Below are positions 53,027 to 62,723 of a stretch of DNA of 64,000 nucleotides, one piece after another. Origin of the DNA: Niastella soli (lineage in GTDB: Bacteria > Bacteroidota > Bacteroidia > Chitinophagales > Chitinophagaceae). Where the stretch lies: positions 2,571,061 to 2,635,060 of the forward strand of contig NZ_JAGHKO010000001.1 of assembly GCF_017742245.1 (NCBI RefSeq), written 5' to 3'. Position numbers and translations under genes: made by a program. The notes below the pieces were generated by a model, which worked only from the letters and a program-made list of their open reading frames with translations, made no database searches and was not told where the DNA came from. Within the stretch, counting starts at the first letter, position 1; each line of letters starts with the position of its first letter.

Positions 53027-54988
53027 ATGAAATATTTTCTATGGAGTTTAATAATGCTGCTTTTTATTAACTCCACTGTGGTTAAAGGCCAGGATTCAAC
53101 TGCTTATCAATGGGAAGTATCCGGAAAAAAGATCCAGGATAAAGTTTACGAATTAACTTTCACAACAACCGGTAGCCCCAAATGGCAACTGTATGGCCCC
53201 AATGAAGTGATCAGCGATGTGCCGGCGGTAGAACTGGCGCTGGCCGATTCTTCCATTCAAATAACAAAGCCCTTCAAAGAATCAGGCGATAATAAAGCAT
53301 TCAAAAACTCCCTTTTTGACAATGCTACTTTCAAAATATACGAAGGCAAGGCCGCCTTTACCGCAACGGTAACTTTTACCGGCGATGTACCGGCTAAGTT
53401 ATTAGGTACTTTTAGCTATACGTATGGAAAAGGGGATGAATTCTATCCGCTAAATGCATACTCTTTTTCGGTGCCACTCGAAGGTGGGATTGATGCAAGA
53501 CCCGTGATAGATGTGTCTACATTTGATCTTAAACACCCGGTAAGCGGATGTGGCGATGAAAATACCGGTGGTAAAGGCATGCTCAGCATTTTCTTCCTGG
53601 GGATGCTCGGTGGTTTTATTGCCTTATTTACCCCTTGTGTATTCCCCCTGATCCCATTAACGGTATCGTTCTTTACCAAGCAATCGAAAGACAAAAAGAA
53701 AGGAGTGGCCAATGCTGTTATGTACGGGCTCTCTATTTTCCTGATCTATATTCTGTTGAGTATTCCATTCCATTTGGTAAGCGGTGTAAACCCCGAAATA
53801 CTCAATAACATCAGTACCAACATCTGGCTGAACATTTTCTTCTTCCTCATTTTCGTGTTCTTCGCCATTTCGTTCTTTGGCTATTTTGAAATTGGTTTGC
53901 CCAGCGGGCTCGCCAATAAAATTGATTCCAGGTCGGGCATGAGTAGCCTGGGTGGTATCTTCTTTATGGCAATGACCCTGGCCATTGTTTCCTTCTCCTG
54001 TACAGGCCCCATCCTGGGCTCATTACTGGCCGGTACAGCGGCTGAAGGCGCCTGGCCCCTAACAGTAGGACTGGCTGGTTTTGGTCTCGCCCTGGCCCTC
54101 CCATTTGCTTTATTTGCCATGTTCCCCGGCTGGTTACAATCATTACCTAAAGCGGGTGGTTGGTTGAGCAGTGTTAAAGTGGTGCTGGGTTTTCTGGAGC
54201 TGGCCATGGCCGTGAAATTTTTATCAAATGCCGACCTGGTAAAACAATGGGGTATCTTAAAAAGAGAGGTATTTATTGGAATATGGGTAATAGTGGGCAT
54301 TTTGATCGTGTTGTACTTGCTGGGTAAGATCAAATTCCCGCACGACAGCCCGGTTAAGAAATTTAGCAAAACAAGGCTCGCGTTTATTGCCCTGTTTAGT
54401 GCCGCCACCCTGTATGTTATACCCGGACTTACCAATACACACAGCGCCAACCTGAGTTTGATCAGTGGTTTTCCGCCACCGCTTTGCTATAGCTTGTATA
54501 AAAACCCGGTGAACTGCGAAAAGGGTATAGAACCTTTGCACAATGATTACCAGGAAGCACTGGCGCGGGCTAAAAAAGAGAACAAACCGGTGTTGATAGA
54601 TTTTACCGGCTGGGCCTGTGTGAACTGCCGCCGCATGGAAGAGAACGTATGGACCGACGATAAGGTAGGCGCTTTAATAAAGGATAAGTTTATTATTGTA
54701 TCGCTGTATGTAGATGAACGGAGACAGTTACCTGCAGCTCAACAGTTTGAATACGATAATAAGAAAACGAATACGAAGAAAAACATTATTACCGTGGGCG
54801 ATCTGTGGGCTACTTTTCAATCAGTGAATTTTGATGCAGTAGCACAACCACAATATGCGATCATCAGCCCCGATCAAAAGATACTGACTAAAACCAAGGG
54901 ATACACGCCCAGTGCAAAGGAATTTGCCCAGTGGCTGGAGTGTGGTGTTGATGCATACAAGAAAGGTCAGGAAACCGCTTCTAAATAA
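53027..54988 (+). CDS. dsbD: Thiol:disulfide interchange protein, DsbD type
   Basis: DsbD carries reducing power from cytoplasmic thioredoxin to the periplasm. The 653-residue protein has a signal peptide, an alpha-like domain (about residues 25-155), eight membrane helices starting LGMLGGFIALFTPCVFPLIP with the redox Cys of TPCVFP and a second Cys in FSCTGPILGSLLAG, and a C-terminal thioredoxin-like domain with WACVNCRRME (Cys531 and Cys534). The N-terminal domain has no CxxxxC pair, unlike the separate 151-residue protein encoded just upstream. Confidence 0.92.
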   Translation: MKYFLWSLIMLLFINSTVVKGQDSTAYQWEVSGKKIQDKVYELTFTTTGSPKWQLYGPNEVISDVPAVELALADSSIQITKPFKESGDNKAFKNSLFDNATFKIYEGKAAFTATVTFTGDVPAKLLGTFSYTYGKGDEFYPLNAYSFSVPLEGGIDARPVIDVSTFDLKHPVSGCGDENTGGKGMLSIFFLGMLGGFIALFTPCVFPLIPLTVSFFTKQSKDKKKGVANAVMYGLSIFLIYILLSIPFHLVSGVNPEILNNISTNIWLNIFFFLIFVFFAISFFGYFEIGLPSGLANKIDSRSGMSSLGGIFFMAMTLAIVSFSCTGPILGSLLAGTAAEGAWPLTVGLAGFGLALALPFALFAMFPGWLQSLPKAGGWLSSVKVVLGFLELAMAVKFLSNADLVKQWGILKREVFIGIWVIVGILIVLYLLGKIKFPHDSPVKKFSKTRLAFIALFSAATLYVIPGLTNTHSANLSLISGFPPPLCYSLYKNPVNCEKGIEPLHNDYQEALARAKKENKPVLIDFTGWACVNCRRMEENVWTDDKVGALIKDKFIIVSLYVDERRQLPAAQQFEYDNKKTNTKKNIITVGDLWATFQSVNFDAVAQPQYAIISPDQKILTKTKGYTPSAKEFAQWLECGVDAYKKGQETASK

Positions 54989-55007
54989 ACAGTAAGCGAT
55001 ATAATAA

Positions 55008-55050
55008 AACAATCCCTTCTTATTGGCCTGGCCAGTAGGAAGGGATTGTT
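55008..55050. terminator. Bidirectional terminator after dsbD
   Basis: AACAATCCCTTC and GAAGGGATTGTT form a long stem with an inner GGCC-rich loop between the convergent dsbD and lipoprotein genes. T-rich flanks occur on both sides. Confidence 0.75.
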
Positions 55051-55068
55051 GTTTATAAGGGAATATGT

Positions 55069-55872
55069 TTATTTACATTCGTAGAAATAGTTCCGTGTAT
55101 AGCCGGTAGTTGTATCGGTATTATAAGGGGGCCTGAGATAGCTTTCTATACTTTTTACTATTCTGCCTGAATCTGTTTGATAAGTGTATTGACTTGCAGC
55201 ATAGCGGGTAGACTCTTTTCTGACCACATTTTTGTTGAAGTAAAGAAATTCTTCATAATAGCCAATCGGTATTGTATAATGAAAACCCATCAATAACAGA
55301 TCGGGGGCTACGTTGGGAATGGTGTCATATTGATAACCTGTAATGATCACCGATACGCCCTTTGAAAATTGTTCCCTTGAAACTACATTGCCATTTTGCC
55401 ACACATAGCGATACTCTGTGGTATCCCAGGTTTTATTAACAAGGTCATGCTGGTAACAGATACTTTTTTGTGGAAGGATAGAACCGGCGTATTCATAACG
55501 AAAACGTGTAGTGTCGGTTAGACCGCCTGTTGCTATTGCTTCAGCCAGCGTACCGTTGGAATTATATTTAAAATAGTTGGCTCGATAGCGGGCATTTACA
55601 CTCACTAACCGTCCTGCATCGTTGTATGCCAACAGAAAGGTATCCTTAGTGTTGTAGTAGGGGTTATATTCGGTTACCTTTTCTACTTTACCTGCAGTAT
55701 TGTAAAAAAAGGTAAATGTGGTATCCGCTTCAGCACCATTGTGCGTACCCTGAATCATTTTAATCAGACGGCATTTATCGGTCTGCTCAACAGGGTCAAT
55801 GGGTGAATCTTTGTCATTACAGGAAACAATGAAAAACAGCAGTACGAAAGCATATAAAATGTTTTTTTGCAT
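55069..55872 (-). CDS. Lipoprotein with YD-type repeats
   Basis: The 267-residue protein has a lipoprotein signal peptide with lipobox FFIVSC (Cys about residue 18). The mature part contains repeated strands of the form FFYNTAGKVEKVTEY, LAYNDAGRLVSV and FKYNSNGTLAEA, the YD/RHS-like beta repeat seen in DUF4595-type envelope proteins of Bacteroidota. It is presumably anchored to the cell envelope. It is transcribed alone and is followed by the shared terminator with dsbD. Function unknown. Confidence 0.7.
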   Translation of the reverse strand: MQKNILYAFVLLFFIVSCNDKDSPIDPVEQTDKCRLIKMIQGTHNGAEADTTFTFFYNTAGKVEKVTEYNPYYNTKDTFLLAYNDAGRLVSVNARYRANYFKYNSNGTLAEAIATGGLTDTTRFRYEYAGSILPQKSICYQHDLVNKTWDTTEYRYVWQNGNVVSREQFSKGVSVIITGYQYDTIPNVAPDLLLMGFHYTIPIGYYEEFLYFNKNVVRKESTRYAASQYTYQTDSGRIVKSIESYLRPPYNTDTTTGYTRNYFYECK

Positions 55873-56063
55873 AATTGCTTGAGTTTATTGTCTGATCTTC
55901 CCTTTTCGCCTACCGCAGCTTTCTGATTTTTCGTGCACAGCTTGTTTATTGCTGGTTGCAGTTGAAGGGGGTAATGGAACGCATTAACAAAGATATATTT
56001 TAATGTTTACACCAGGTTCAACCGGTTCGTTAGGTAACCATTAGCGCGGTTTTGTTCCCGGAA

Positions 56064-56206
56064 TGGTCGTTACCCTGTAGGGGAGTGGCCAGGTAGTGCT
56101 CAGGAAGTTGTCTGAATATTGTCTGGTAGTTGTCTTGCCCAAGAGCATATCCCGAGCATCCGTAGAGCATCCGTAGAGCATCCTGAGACAATATACAGGC
56201 CATTAA
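56064..56206. repeat. 11-base periodic word array B
   Basis: Thirteen consecutive 11-base words occupy this stretch. The left group carries TTGTCTG or TTGTCTTG at fixed positions (words at 56108, 56119 and 56130), the right group GAGCATCCG or near variants (words at 56152, 56163 and 56174). Flanking words TGCTCAGGAAG (56097) and the end of 56174 with the start of 56185 (TCCTGAGACA) are inverse to one another, so the array is loosely palindromic. Confidence 0.7.
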
Positions 56207-56400
56207 ACTACAACCCCAATACAATGCTGGTACCATTACGCTGCGGCAGTGTTACGCCCCTGGATGGCGTTAGTGGTTGGGAAAGCGTCTGGGGTGCCGA
56301 GTACAACGTCCATTTAGCGCAACCAAGGGCTTTTTATGCCTATTATCGATTAGATGCTACCGGCAGAGGTGTAAATCAATATAATGACGAGGCTGACTAG
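56207..56400 (+). other. Coding-like fragment between arrays B and C
   Basis: One frame reads LRCGSVTPLDGVSGWESVWG and then AQPRAFYAYYRLDATGRGVN before a TAG at 56398-56400. Its composition looks protein-like, but it has no plausible start of its own: the open frame extends back into the 11-base array through a TTG. It may be a decayed gene fragment. I do not recognise it. Confidence 0.25.
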
Positions 56401-56644
56401 TAGTGAAGTCCTGTTCATCCTCCAGTTTACTTCTAGTCAGATTCTCTCCAGATGTAGTCCTGCAGGCCATTTCCCGCCTAAAAACGCCACCCAAACGCCA
56501 CCGAAACGCCACCGAAACGCCACCAAAAGGCCACTGCTCAGTGGCGTTTTAGTGGCGTTTTCCTTGCCGTTTGGTGGGATATGTAGTATATAAGTGATAT
56601 ATATCACTAGGATCTGCACTATGTCTGACTAGGGTCTTGCCGGG
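56392..56644. repeat. 11-base periodic palindromic word array C
   Basis: Twenty-three consecutive 11-base words lie in strict register. Words at 56480-56534 end in CGCCAC or GGCCAC (CGAAACGCCAC occurs at 56502 and again next to it); after the centre near 56538 words end in GTGGC and begin GTTTT (56535-56556), the inverse motif. CTAGTCAGA near 56433 in the left flank is the inverse of TCTGACTAG near 56624 in the right flank. The whole array is therefore a long imperfect inverted repeat. Confidence 0.75.
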
Positions 56645-56784
56645 CTTTTATTATGTTTTTACTAAAGAAAAGCAGGTATTTTCCTAGGGGGCGACGGTGA
56701 CATTTCAGTACTAATAAAGAAGATGAATGCATTGTGAGTAGCCGAAGGGCCTGCGTGTATGCCAGTTGGCGGTGATGGGAGAAA

Positions 56785-56820
56785 AAGAAAACACCCCGCT
56801 CAGCCTGAGTGGGGTGTTTA
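56785..56820 (-). terminator. Terminator of the ECF sigma factor gene
   Basis: AAACACCCC-CTCA and TGAG-GGGGTGTTT form a 14-position stem (one wobble) with a GCC loop; on the minus strand it is followed by TTCTTTTTCT. It lies about 190 bases past the sigma factor stop. The stretch 56645-56784 holds nothing else I can identify. Confidence 0.75.
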
Positions 56821-57005
56821 ATTAGGCGTCATTCTGTTCCAGCCTTCCGGCAAGCAAGCAATTCAGGAAATGGGCCCGGATGGAGGGCCAGAATGACAAT
56901 ATTTTTACTTTCTCGAATCGTTATCTCAAATCTAAGCAGCTCGTTCCGTTCCCTAATCAGAAAATGCTGTTAAATTTTTTCTGAAGTACCCAAAGTAAAA
57001 AATTC

Positions 57006-57587
57006 TTACAAAGCGATCTTTTTTTGTAACATCATTTTGCGGAGGTTAATCAGGCCATAACGCATTCTTCCTAATGCAGTATTGATGCTGCAATTAGTAA
57101 GGGCAGCGATCTCTTTGAAGCTCAGATCGGCATAATGACGTAAAATGATCACTTCGCGTTGATCATCCGGTAACAGATCAAGCATTTGACGAACGCGGTC
57201 ATAACTTTGACGCTTCATCATTTTTTGATCGGCACCGTCCTCTGTGAAATTGATCACTTCAAAGATATCCCTGTCGTCGCTGGTTTTGATAGCAGGGGTA
57301 CGTTTTACTTTACGGAAATGATCAACACACAAGTTGTGAGCAATACGCATTGCCCAGGGAAGGAATTTTCCTTCCTCGGTGTAACGACCTCCACGAATAG
57401 TGTCGATGATCTTGATAAGCACATCCTGGAAAATATCTTCGGCGAGATATTTGTCCTTAACTAGGAATAAAATGGAAGTGTACATCTTTTCCTTGTGGCG
57501 GAGAATGAGTGTTTCAAGAGCATACAAGTCTCCATCCTGGAAGTCTTGGATTAACTCATGATCGGTTTTTTTACGTAGTGAACTCAT
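57006..57587 (-). CDS. RNA polymerase ECF sigma factor
   Basis: The 193-residue protein has sigma region 2 (about residues 20-90, with LVKDKYLAEDIFQDVLIKI and FLPWAMRIAHNLCVDHFRK) and region 4 (about residues 130-185, with LLPDDQREVIILRHYADLSFKEIAAL and a helix-turn-helix SINTALGRMRYGLINLRK). It is a group IV sigma factor. No anti-sigma factor or TonB receptor gene adjoins it, so the FecIR-type arrangement common in Bacteroidota does not apply. A 1.1 kb gene-free region lies downstream. Confidence 0.92.
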   Translation of the reverse strand: MSSLRKKTDHELIQDFQDGDLYALETLILRHKEKMYTSILFLVKDKYLAEDIFQDVLIKIIDTIRGGRYTEEGKFLPWAMRIAHNLCVDHFRKVKRTPAIKTSDDRDIFEVINFTEDGADQKMMKRQSYDRVRQMLDLLPDDQREVIILRHYADLSFKEIAALTNCSINTALGRMRYGLINLRKMMLQKKIAL

Positions 57588-57827
57588 AACTTCTACGGTT
57601 TTTTGAAGGTGATAGGATATTTATTAAATGGATTTTTATAATTGAGTGGCTTTTCTGAGTAGAAGTGTCCGTGCAATAGGCGGTGTGTGTTTAGTTTTCA
57701 GATTCGTTGTACAAATTACTAACTAAAGATAGAGACTTTTTCGAAAAAAGCAAACTTTAAGCAATTTTTAGATTTTTTTACCCAATAACCGTTAAAGAAA
57801 CTATTTACGAAAAGCGATGTTATACAA

Positions 57828-57835
57828 TAAATTTG
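57828..57835 (+). promoter_or_regulatory. -7 promoter element of uvrA
   Basis: TAAATTTG is a perfect TAnnTTTG match ending 13 bases before the uvrA ATG, giving a very short leader of a few bases. No SOS-type box is apparent in the 261 bases between uvrA and the divergent sigma factor gene. Confidence 0.5.
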
Positions 57836-57848
57836 TATCCTTAATATT

Positions 57849-60659
57849 ATGGCAACATCAACAAAAGCTAACAAATTAGCAAGTCCTGTGCCTAAATCCT
57901 CTGATAATATTTTTATTAAAGGGGCCAGGGTGCATAACTTAAAAAACATTTCGGTAGAGATCCCGCGGAATAAGTTTATCGTAGTTACCGGTGTTTCAGG
58001 ATCGGGAAAATCCTCACTTACCATAGATACCTTATTTGCCGAAGGCCAGCGCCGGTATGCAGAATCCCTTAGTGCTTATGCGCGCCAGTTTATGGCCAGA
58101 ATGGTAAAACCCGATGTGGATTTTATCAAGGGTTTATGCCCGGCAATTGCGATAGAACAGAAGGTAATTACCCGTACCCCACGCAGTACCGTGGGAAGTA
58201 TGACGGAAATTTACGATTACTTGCGGTTGTTATTCGCCCGAACCGGAAAAACCATTTCCCCTGTTTCTGGTCGTGAGGTAAAAAAAGACGATATAAACGA
58301 TGTAATTGAGGCTATTGCCAAACGGCCAGCCGGCGATAAAGTGCTTATTCTCATCCCTTTTAAACAGCATAAGAACCGCAAACCGCTGGAAGAGCTGAAC
58401 ATCCTGTTGCAAAAAGGTTTTTCCCGCTTATACAATGGCGAAATATTACGCATTGAAGAGCTGATCGACGCAGCAACAGCAAAAGGTTCCGGGCCAAAAC
58501 TCACCGGTGATACCTACGTGCTGGTAGACCGGCTGGTGGTAAAGGATTTTGACGAAGACGACCGGCATCGCATGGCCGATTCCATCGGCACCGCTTTTTA
58601 TGAAGGGGAAGGCGAATTGATGTTGGAAGTGAATGGTACCACCAAACTACAGTTCAGCAACCGGTTCGAGCTGGATGGGATGCAGTTTGAAGAACCTGTT
58701 CCCAATTTATTCTCCTTTAATAACCCTTTTGGGGCCTGTCCAACCTGCGAAGGCTTTAGTCAGGTGCTGGGTATTGATGAAGACCTGGTGATCCCCGACA
58801 GAAGGTTAAGCGTATATGAAGGGGCGGTAGCGCCCTGGAAAGGCGAGAAGCTGGGGGCCTGGAAAGACCAGTTTATCCGCGGCGCCCGCAAGTTTGACTT
58901 TCCGGTGCACAAAGCCGTAATGGAACTTTCCAAGGCCCAGTTCAAAGTATTGTGGGAGGGTAATGAGTTTGTAAATGGCATCAACGACTTTTTTAAAGAA
59001 GTAGAACAGAACTTATACAAGGTACAATACCGCGTATTGCTATCGCGCTACCGCGGCCGCACTCAATGCCCCGATTGCAACGGGTATCGGCTGCGCAAGG
59101 AAGCGTTGTTTGTAAAAGTAGGTGGTAAACATATTGGCGAGCTGTGTGAAATGCCGGTGAAAGACCTGGCTGTATGGTTTGCCGAACTGCAATTGAGCGA
59201 ATACGACAAACAGGTAGGTAAGCGTATTTTGATTGAAATAAGCCACCGGATAAAGACCCTGCTCGATGTAGGCTTGGGGTACCTGACCCTTAACCGGCTG
59301 GCCAACTCCTTAAGTGGCGGCGAAAGCCAGCGTATACAATTAACACGCTCACTGGGCAGTAACCTCACCAACTCATTGTATATACTTGATGAACCATCGA
59401 TCGGGTTACACTCCCGCGATACGGAAAGGTTGATCCGCGTGTTAAAAGAACTGCGCGATCTGGGCAATACGGTAGTAGTGGTGGAACACGATGAAATGAT
59501 GATGCGCGAGGCCGACTATATCATCGATATGGGACCGCTGGCTTCCCACCTGGGTGGAGAAGTAGTAGCCCAGGGTGATTATGATGCCATTATCAAGAAT
59601 GACAAAAGCCTTACGGGCAAGTACCTGCGCGGTGACCTGAAAATTGAAGTACCTCGCATTACTCGTAAATGGAACCGTTCGGTAAGTATAGAAGGCGCTA
59701 TGCAGAACAATTTAAAGGGTGTTGATGTAACATTCCCGCTGAATTTGTTGTGTGTGGTAAGTGGGGTGAGCGGCAGCGGTAAAACTACGCTGGTAAAACA
59801 AATCCTGTATCCGGGTTTGAAAAAGATAAAAGGGGAACCGGTTGATAAAACAGGTTTGCATAAAGCCATTACCGGCGATATTGACTACATCTCCCAGATA
59901 GAGCTGGTTGATCAGAACCCGATCGGTAAATCGAGCCGCAGTAACCCGGTAACGTATATAAAAGCCTGGGATGAAGTGCGTGATCTGTTTGCCAAACAAC
60001 CGCTTAGTAAAATACGCGGTTTTCAACCTAAACACTTTTCGTTTAATGTTGATGGTGGTCGCTGCGATACCTGTAAGGGAGAAGGCGAACAGATCGTTGA
60101 AATGCAGTTCCTGGCCGATGTGCACCTTACCTGTGAAGTATGTGGCGGTAAAAAGTTCAAGGAAGAAGTACTGGAAGTGACCTATAAAGAGAAGAGCGTG
60201 TATGAGGTACTGGAAATGAGTGTAGATGAATCGCTGGAATTCTTTAAGGATGAAAAAGACATTATCAATAAAATAAAACCCCTCAGCGATGTGGGCCTTG
60301 GCTATGTTAAACTGGGCCAGTCGTCAGATACCCTGTCGGGTGGGGAAGCACAACGTGTAAAGCTGGCTTCCTTCCTGGGTAAAGGGCGCAGTCAGGGGCA
60401 CATTTTATTCATCTTTGATGAGCCTACTACCGGGTTGCATTTTCACGATATAAAGAAATTATTAACCTCTTTCAATGCGCTCATAGAGCAGGGACATTCT
60501 ATCCTTGTGATAGAGCACAATACCGATGTGATCAAAAGCGCCGACTGGATCATTGACCTGGGCCCCGAAGCGGGTGATGGTGGCGGACATATTGTATATG
60601 CCGGTGTGCCGGAGGGGTTGAAGAAAGTGAAAGAGAGCTATACAGGGAAATTTTTGTAG
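57849..60659 (+). CDS. uvrA: Excinuclease ABC subunit A
   Basis: UvrA recognises bulky DNA lesions for nucleotide excision repair. The 936-residue protein has two ABC ATPase modules: the first with Walker [10 protein letters not shown] (about residues 48-56) and signature [15 protein letters not shown], the second with GVSGSGKTT and [14 protein letters not shown]. The C-terminal zinc finger CDTCKGEG with CEVCGGKK is intact, and CPTCEG and CPDCNG lie in the first half. Length fits the canonical UvrA. The stop codon lies in a 7-base periodic array. Confidence 0.95.
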   Translation: MATSTKANKLASPVPKSSDNIFIKGARVHNLKNISVEIPRNKFIVVTGVSGSGKSSLTIDTLFAEGQRRYAESLSAYARQFMARMVKPDVDFIKGLCPAIAIEQKVITRTPRSTVGSMTEIYDYLRLLFARTGKTISPVSGREVKKDDINDVIEAIAKRPAGDKVLILIPFKQHKNRKPLEELNILLQKGFSRLYNGEILRIEELIDAATAKGSGPKLTGDTYVLVDRLVVKDFDEDDRHRMADSIGTAFYEGEGELMLEVNGTTKLQFSNRFELDGMQFEEPVPNLFSFNNPFGACPTCEGFSQVLGIDEDLVIPDRRLSVYEGAVAPWKGEKLGAWKDQFIRGARKFDFPVHKAVMELSKAQFKVLWEGNEFVNGINDFFKEVEQNLYKVQYRVLLSRYRGRTQCPDCNGYRLRKEALFVKVGGKHIGELCEMPVKDLAVWFAELQLSEYDKQVGKRILIEISHRIKTLLDVGLGYLTLNRLANSLSGGESQRIQLTRSLGSNLTNSLYILDEPSIGLHSRDTERLIRVLKELRDLGNTVVVVEHDEMMMREADYIIDMGPLASHLGGEVVAQGDYDAIIKNDKSLTGKYLRGDLKIEVPRITRKWNRSVSIEGAMQNNLKGVDVTFPLNLLCVVSGVSGSGKTTLVKQILYPGLKKIKGEPVDKTGLHKAITGDIDYISQIELVDQNPIGKSSRSNPVTYIKAWDEVRDLFAKQPLSKIRGFQPKHFSFNVDGGRCDTCKGEGEQIVEMQFLADVHLTCEVCGGKKFKEEVLEVTYKEKSVYEVLEMSVDESLEFFKDEKDIINKIKPLSDVGLGYVKLGQSSDTLSGGEAQRVKLASFLGKGRSQGHILFIFDEPTTGLHFHDIKKLLTSFNALIEQGHSILVIEHNTDVIKSADWIIDLGPEAGDGGGHIVYAGVPEGLKKVKESYTGKFL

Positions 60660-60683
60660 TGAGTGGTGAGTTGTGAGTGGGCG
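60656..60683. repeat. 7-base periodic array at the uvrA stop
   Basis: Units start at 60656, 60663, 60670 and 60677 (GTAGTGA, GTGGTGA, GTTGTGA, GTGGGCG). The uvrA stop TAG (60657-60659) is part of the first unit. Confidence 0.55.
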
Positions 60684-60759
60684 GCTGAACTGGTAGTGAT
60701 CGCCAGGTTGGCGAGTTCCGAAATATTTTAAACTATTCTAATCACTGACAATAATTTAA

Positions 60760-60792
60760 AAAACCTGTCTCGTTAATGGGACAGGTTTTTTC
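60760..60792. terminator. Bidirectional terminator between uvrA and the T9SS cargo gene
   Basis: AACCTGTCTC pairs with GGGACAGGTT (one wobble) around a short loop, with an A run before and a T run after, so it can act on both strands of this convergent pair. Confidence 0.8.
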
Positions 60793-60827
60793 TATGAACA
60801 ACGTTACCTATGGTAACTATTTAGCGT

Positions 60828-61739
60828 TTACTGTTTGCTCAACTTAAAGGTTTGGTCCTTCACTTTAAGAATGTATACACCCTTAGGGGCATTTTCATCG
60901 ATCGCAATGGCGTTGGCACCAACAATCCGATACTTGATCAACTGACCGGTAACACTGAATACTTTGATGTTGTTGGGAGTAAGGTCAGCAGATGTAGCAC
61001 CGATCAACTGTACTTCGCTGATGAAAGGACTGGGGAATACTTTTGTTACCACGCCAGCGCCTTTTTTGCTGTTTACATATACCACTTTCGAAAATTCAGA
61101 TTTGCCATCCAGGTCAATCATATTAAGACGATAGAAATAACCGCCATTGGCAGGAAGTACATCTTTGAATGAATATTTAGCGCCTTCTAATGTAGTACCG
61201 GCTGCAGTTATGGTGCCCACCGTTACAAAGTTTTTGCCATCAGCGCTTCTTTGTACTTCGTATTTAAAGCTATTCTCTTCCATAGAAGAACTCCAGGCGA
61301 TAGTAGCTTCACTTTCAGTGCTCAAACGACCGTTAAAAGACGATAATTTGATGGGGAGGGGAGCCGCAGGCAGCGGTTTTATAGTACATGTTTTGATAAT
61401 ACCCCCTACAGAGTATTCTACATCAATGTGTTCAATTGTTTGGCAGGCATAATTAAAGTTCCCGGTAGATACAGGTCCGTTAACAGTCAGGAAGAAAACA
61501 GAAGTTGAATTATTATAATCAGAGATCAGATGGCCGTCTGGTGCATACATAAACAATCTGATGTCAGTACCGGGGTCGCCAATGGGTCCATTACCAACCA
61601 CCACTTTGCAGTAATTGGGTCCGCCCGGAACAATATAAGGAATAGCAAAATAGTTTATTGGACAATCCGGGTCCGGTTGAGCCATAGTTGTAGTTACATA
61701 GCACACCAATGCCATGATTAAGAGGTAAAACTTTTTCAT
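60828..61739 (-). CDS. Exported protein with type IX secretion sorting domain
   Basis: The 303-residue protein has a signal peptide (MKKFYLLIMALVCYVTTTMA) and a C-terminal type A sorting domain of about 75 residues (VFPSPFISEVQLI, IKVFSVTGQLI, APKGVYILKVKDQTFKLSKQ), which directs proteins through the type IX secretion system to the cell surface. Between them lie a Cys-containing domain (four or five Cys, CPINYF to KTCTIK) and a fibronectin-like strand region (PLPIKLSSFNGRLS, FKYEVQRSADGKNFVTVG). No enzymatic motif is visible; an adhesin or surface role is possible. Confidence 0.88.
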   Translation of the reverse strand: MKKFYLLIMALVCYVTTTMAQPDPDCPINYFAIPYIVPGGPNYCKVVVGNGPIGDPGTDIRLFMYAPDGHLISDYNNSTSVFFLTVNGPVSTGNFNYACQTIEHIDVEYSVGGIIKTCTIKPLPAAPLPIKLSSFNGRLSTESEATIAWSSSMEENSFKYEVQRSADGKNFVTVGTITAAGTTLEGAKYSFKDVLPANGGYFYRLNMIDLDGKSEFSKVVYVNSKKGAGVVTKVFPSPFISEVQLIGATSADLTPNNIKVFSVTGQLIKYRIVGANAIAIDENAPKGVYILKVKDQTFKLSKQ

Positions 61740-62230
61740 ACATACATTTATTAGGTTCAGAAATAGAATGCATTGTTTTAACCGCTGTTTAAAAAAACAT
61801 ACGGATCACGGTTAGCGACTTACATGCTGTAAGACCGCGAGGGCTTTAGACAGGAGTGGAACAGTTTGGGAGTAAATAAAAACCTAAACCGGTGGGATAT
61901 ACACAGGATATGGATCAAATAAAAAATCTTTCAAACAGGGAAATACAACAGGAAGGAAATTCTAACAGATATTGGAGTATGGTTACTACGTTAGGGGGAT
62001 GAAAACTCTAAATGGTCGTACGTGTTCTGAACTTTAATAGGGGGTGGATATGTTTCGAAGATAATGATAAAATTTAGATTTCAAAATCATTTGCGGGATT
62101 AAAATGTGATTGTGAGTGCATTGGGGAGTTTTACGAAGTGGGATAACCGAAGTCTGCATGCCTGTAATTTCTCTTTTAACATAACAAAAGCATTTTGAAT
62201 ACGTACCTTGCAAAAACATTAGCAAGTTGC
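61740..62230. other. Gene-free stretch between divergent genes
   Basis: This 491-base interval separates the leftward T9SS cargo gene from the rightward small exported protein. I found no credible ORF, strong hairpin or periodic array. A weak TACCTTGC resembling a -7 element lies about 20 bases before the ATG at 62231. Confidence 0.5.
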
Positions 62231-62722
62231 ATGCATAAATTTATAATTTCTTTAATTCTGATAATCATCTCTGTAAGCGTTCGTGCACAAGAGATAGAGG
62301 TACCGCAGCTTATTGAGATGCTCGACTGGAACTCCACAAGGATCGATACCACCCTTAAAAAAGAGGGGTATCTGCTGATGCAAAAAGACGTGGACTCAGC
62401 CAGCTCCTTATTCCAGTATTCCTGGTTCGATAAACAGGAGGATGGAAAAGCAGTGGTGCGTTCGTTCATTTACGCCGATGCAGCAGTCAGAAACCTGAAA
62501 AGCCGGTTAATTACCTACCGAACGTATAAGAAAGAAGAATACCAGCAAATAGCCGCCTGGTTGTTGGATAATAACTATCACAGCACGGCGAAATTCGATT
62601 TTAAAGAAGCCCAGCATACGCTGTACAGTAACGGCACCTTCACTATCCGGGTAAAAGTGATCACCACCGCATTAAAAGATGGGAGAAAGTATATTGCCTA
62701 TGAGTTGGAACTGGGGAAATAG
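62231..62722 (+). CDS. Small exported protein of unknown function
   Basis: The 163-residue protein starts MHKFIISLILIIISVSVRAQ, a clear signal peptide with cleavage after AQ; I chose this ATG over an in-frame TTG at 62195. The mature protein (EIEVPQLIEMLDWN and so on) is soluble, charged and without a recognised motif; two Trp-containing segments and IRVKVITTALKDGRKYIAYELELGK suggest a mixed alpha/beta fold. It is transcribed alone, convergent with the DUF4293 gene. Confidence 0.65.
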   Translation: MHKFIISLILIIISVSVRAQEIEVPQLIEMLDWNSTRIDTTLKKEGYLLMQKDVDSASSLFQYSWFDKQEDGKAVVRSFIYADAAVRNLKSRLITYRTYKKEEYQQIAAWLLDNNYHSTAKFDFKEAQHTLYSNGTFTIRVKVITTALKDGRKYIAYELELGK

Positions 62723-62723
62723 T

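Noticed and set aside
56119-56400. 93-codon ORF as a complete gene
   Set aside because: Its start is a TTG within array B and its first third is pure array sequence; only the distal part looks protein-like, so I list that as a fragment.
56480-56556. CRISPR-like array
   Set aside because: Units are 11 bases, degenerate and without spacers, and there are no cas genes.
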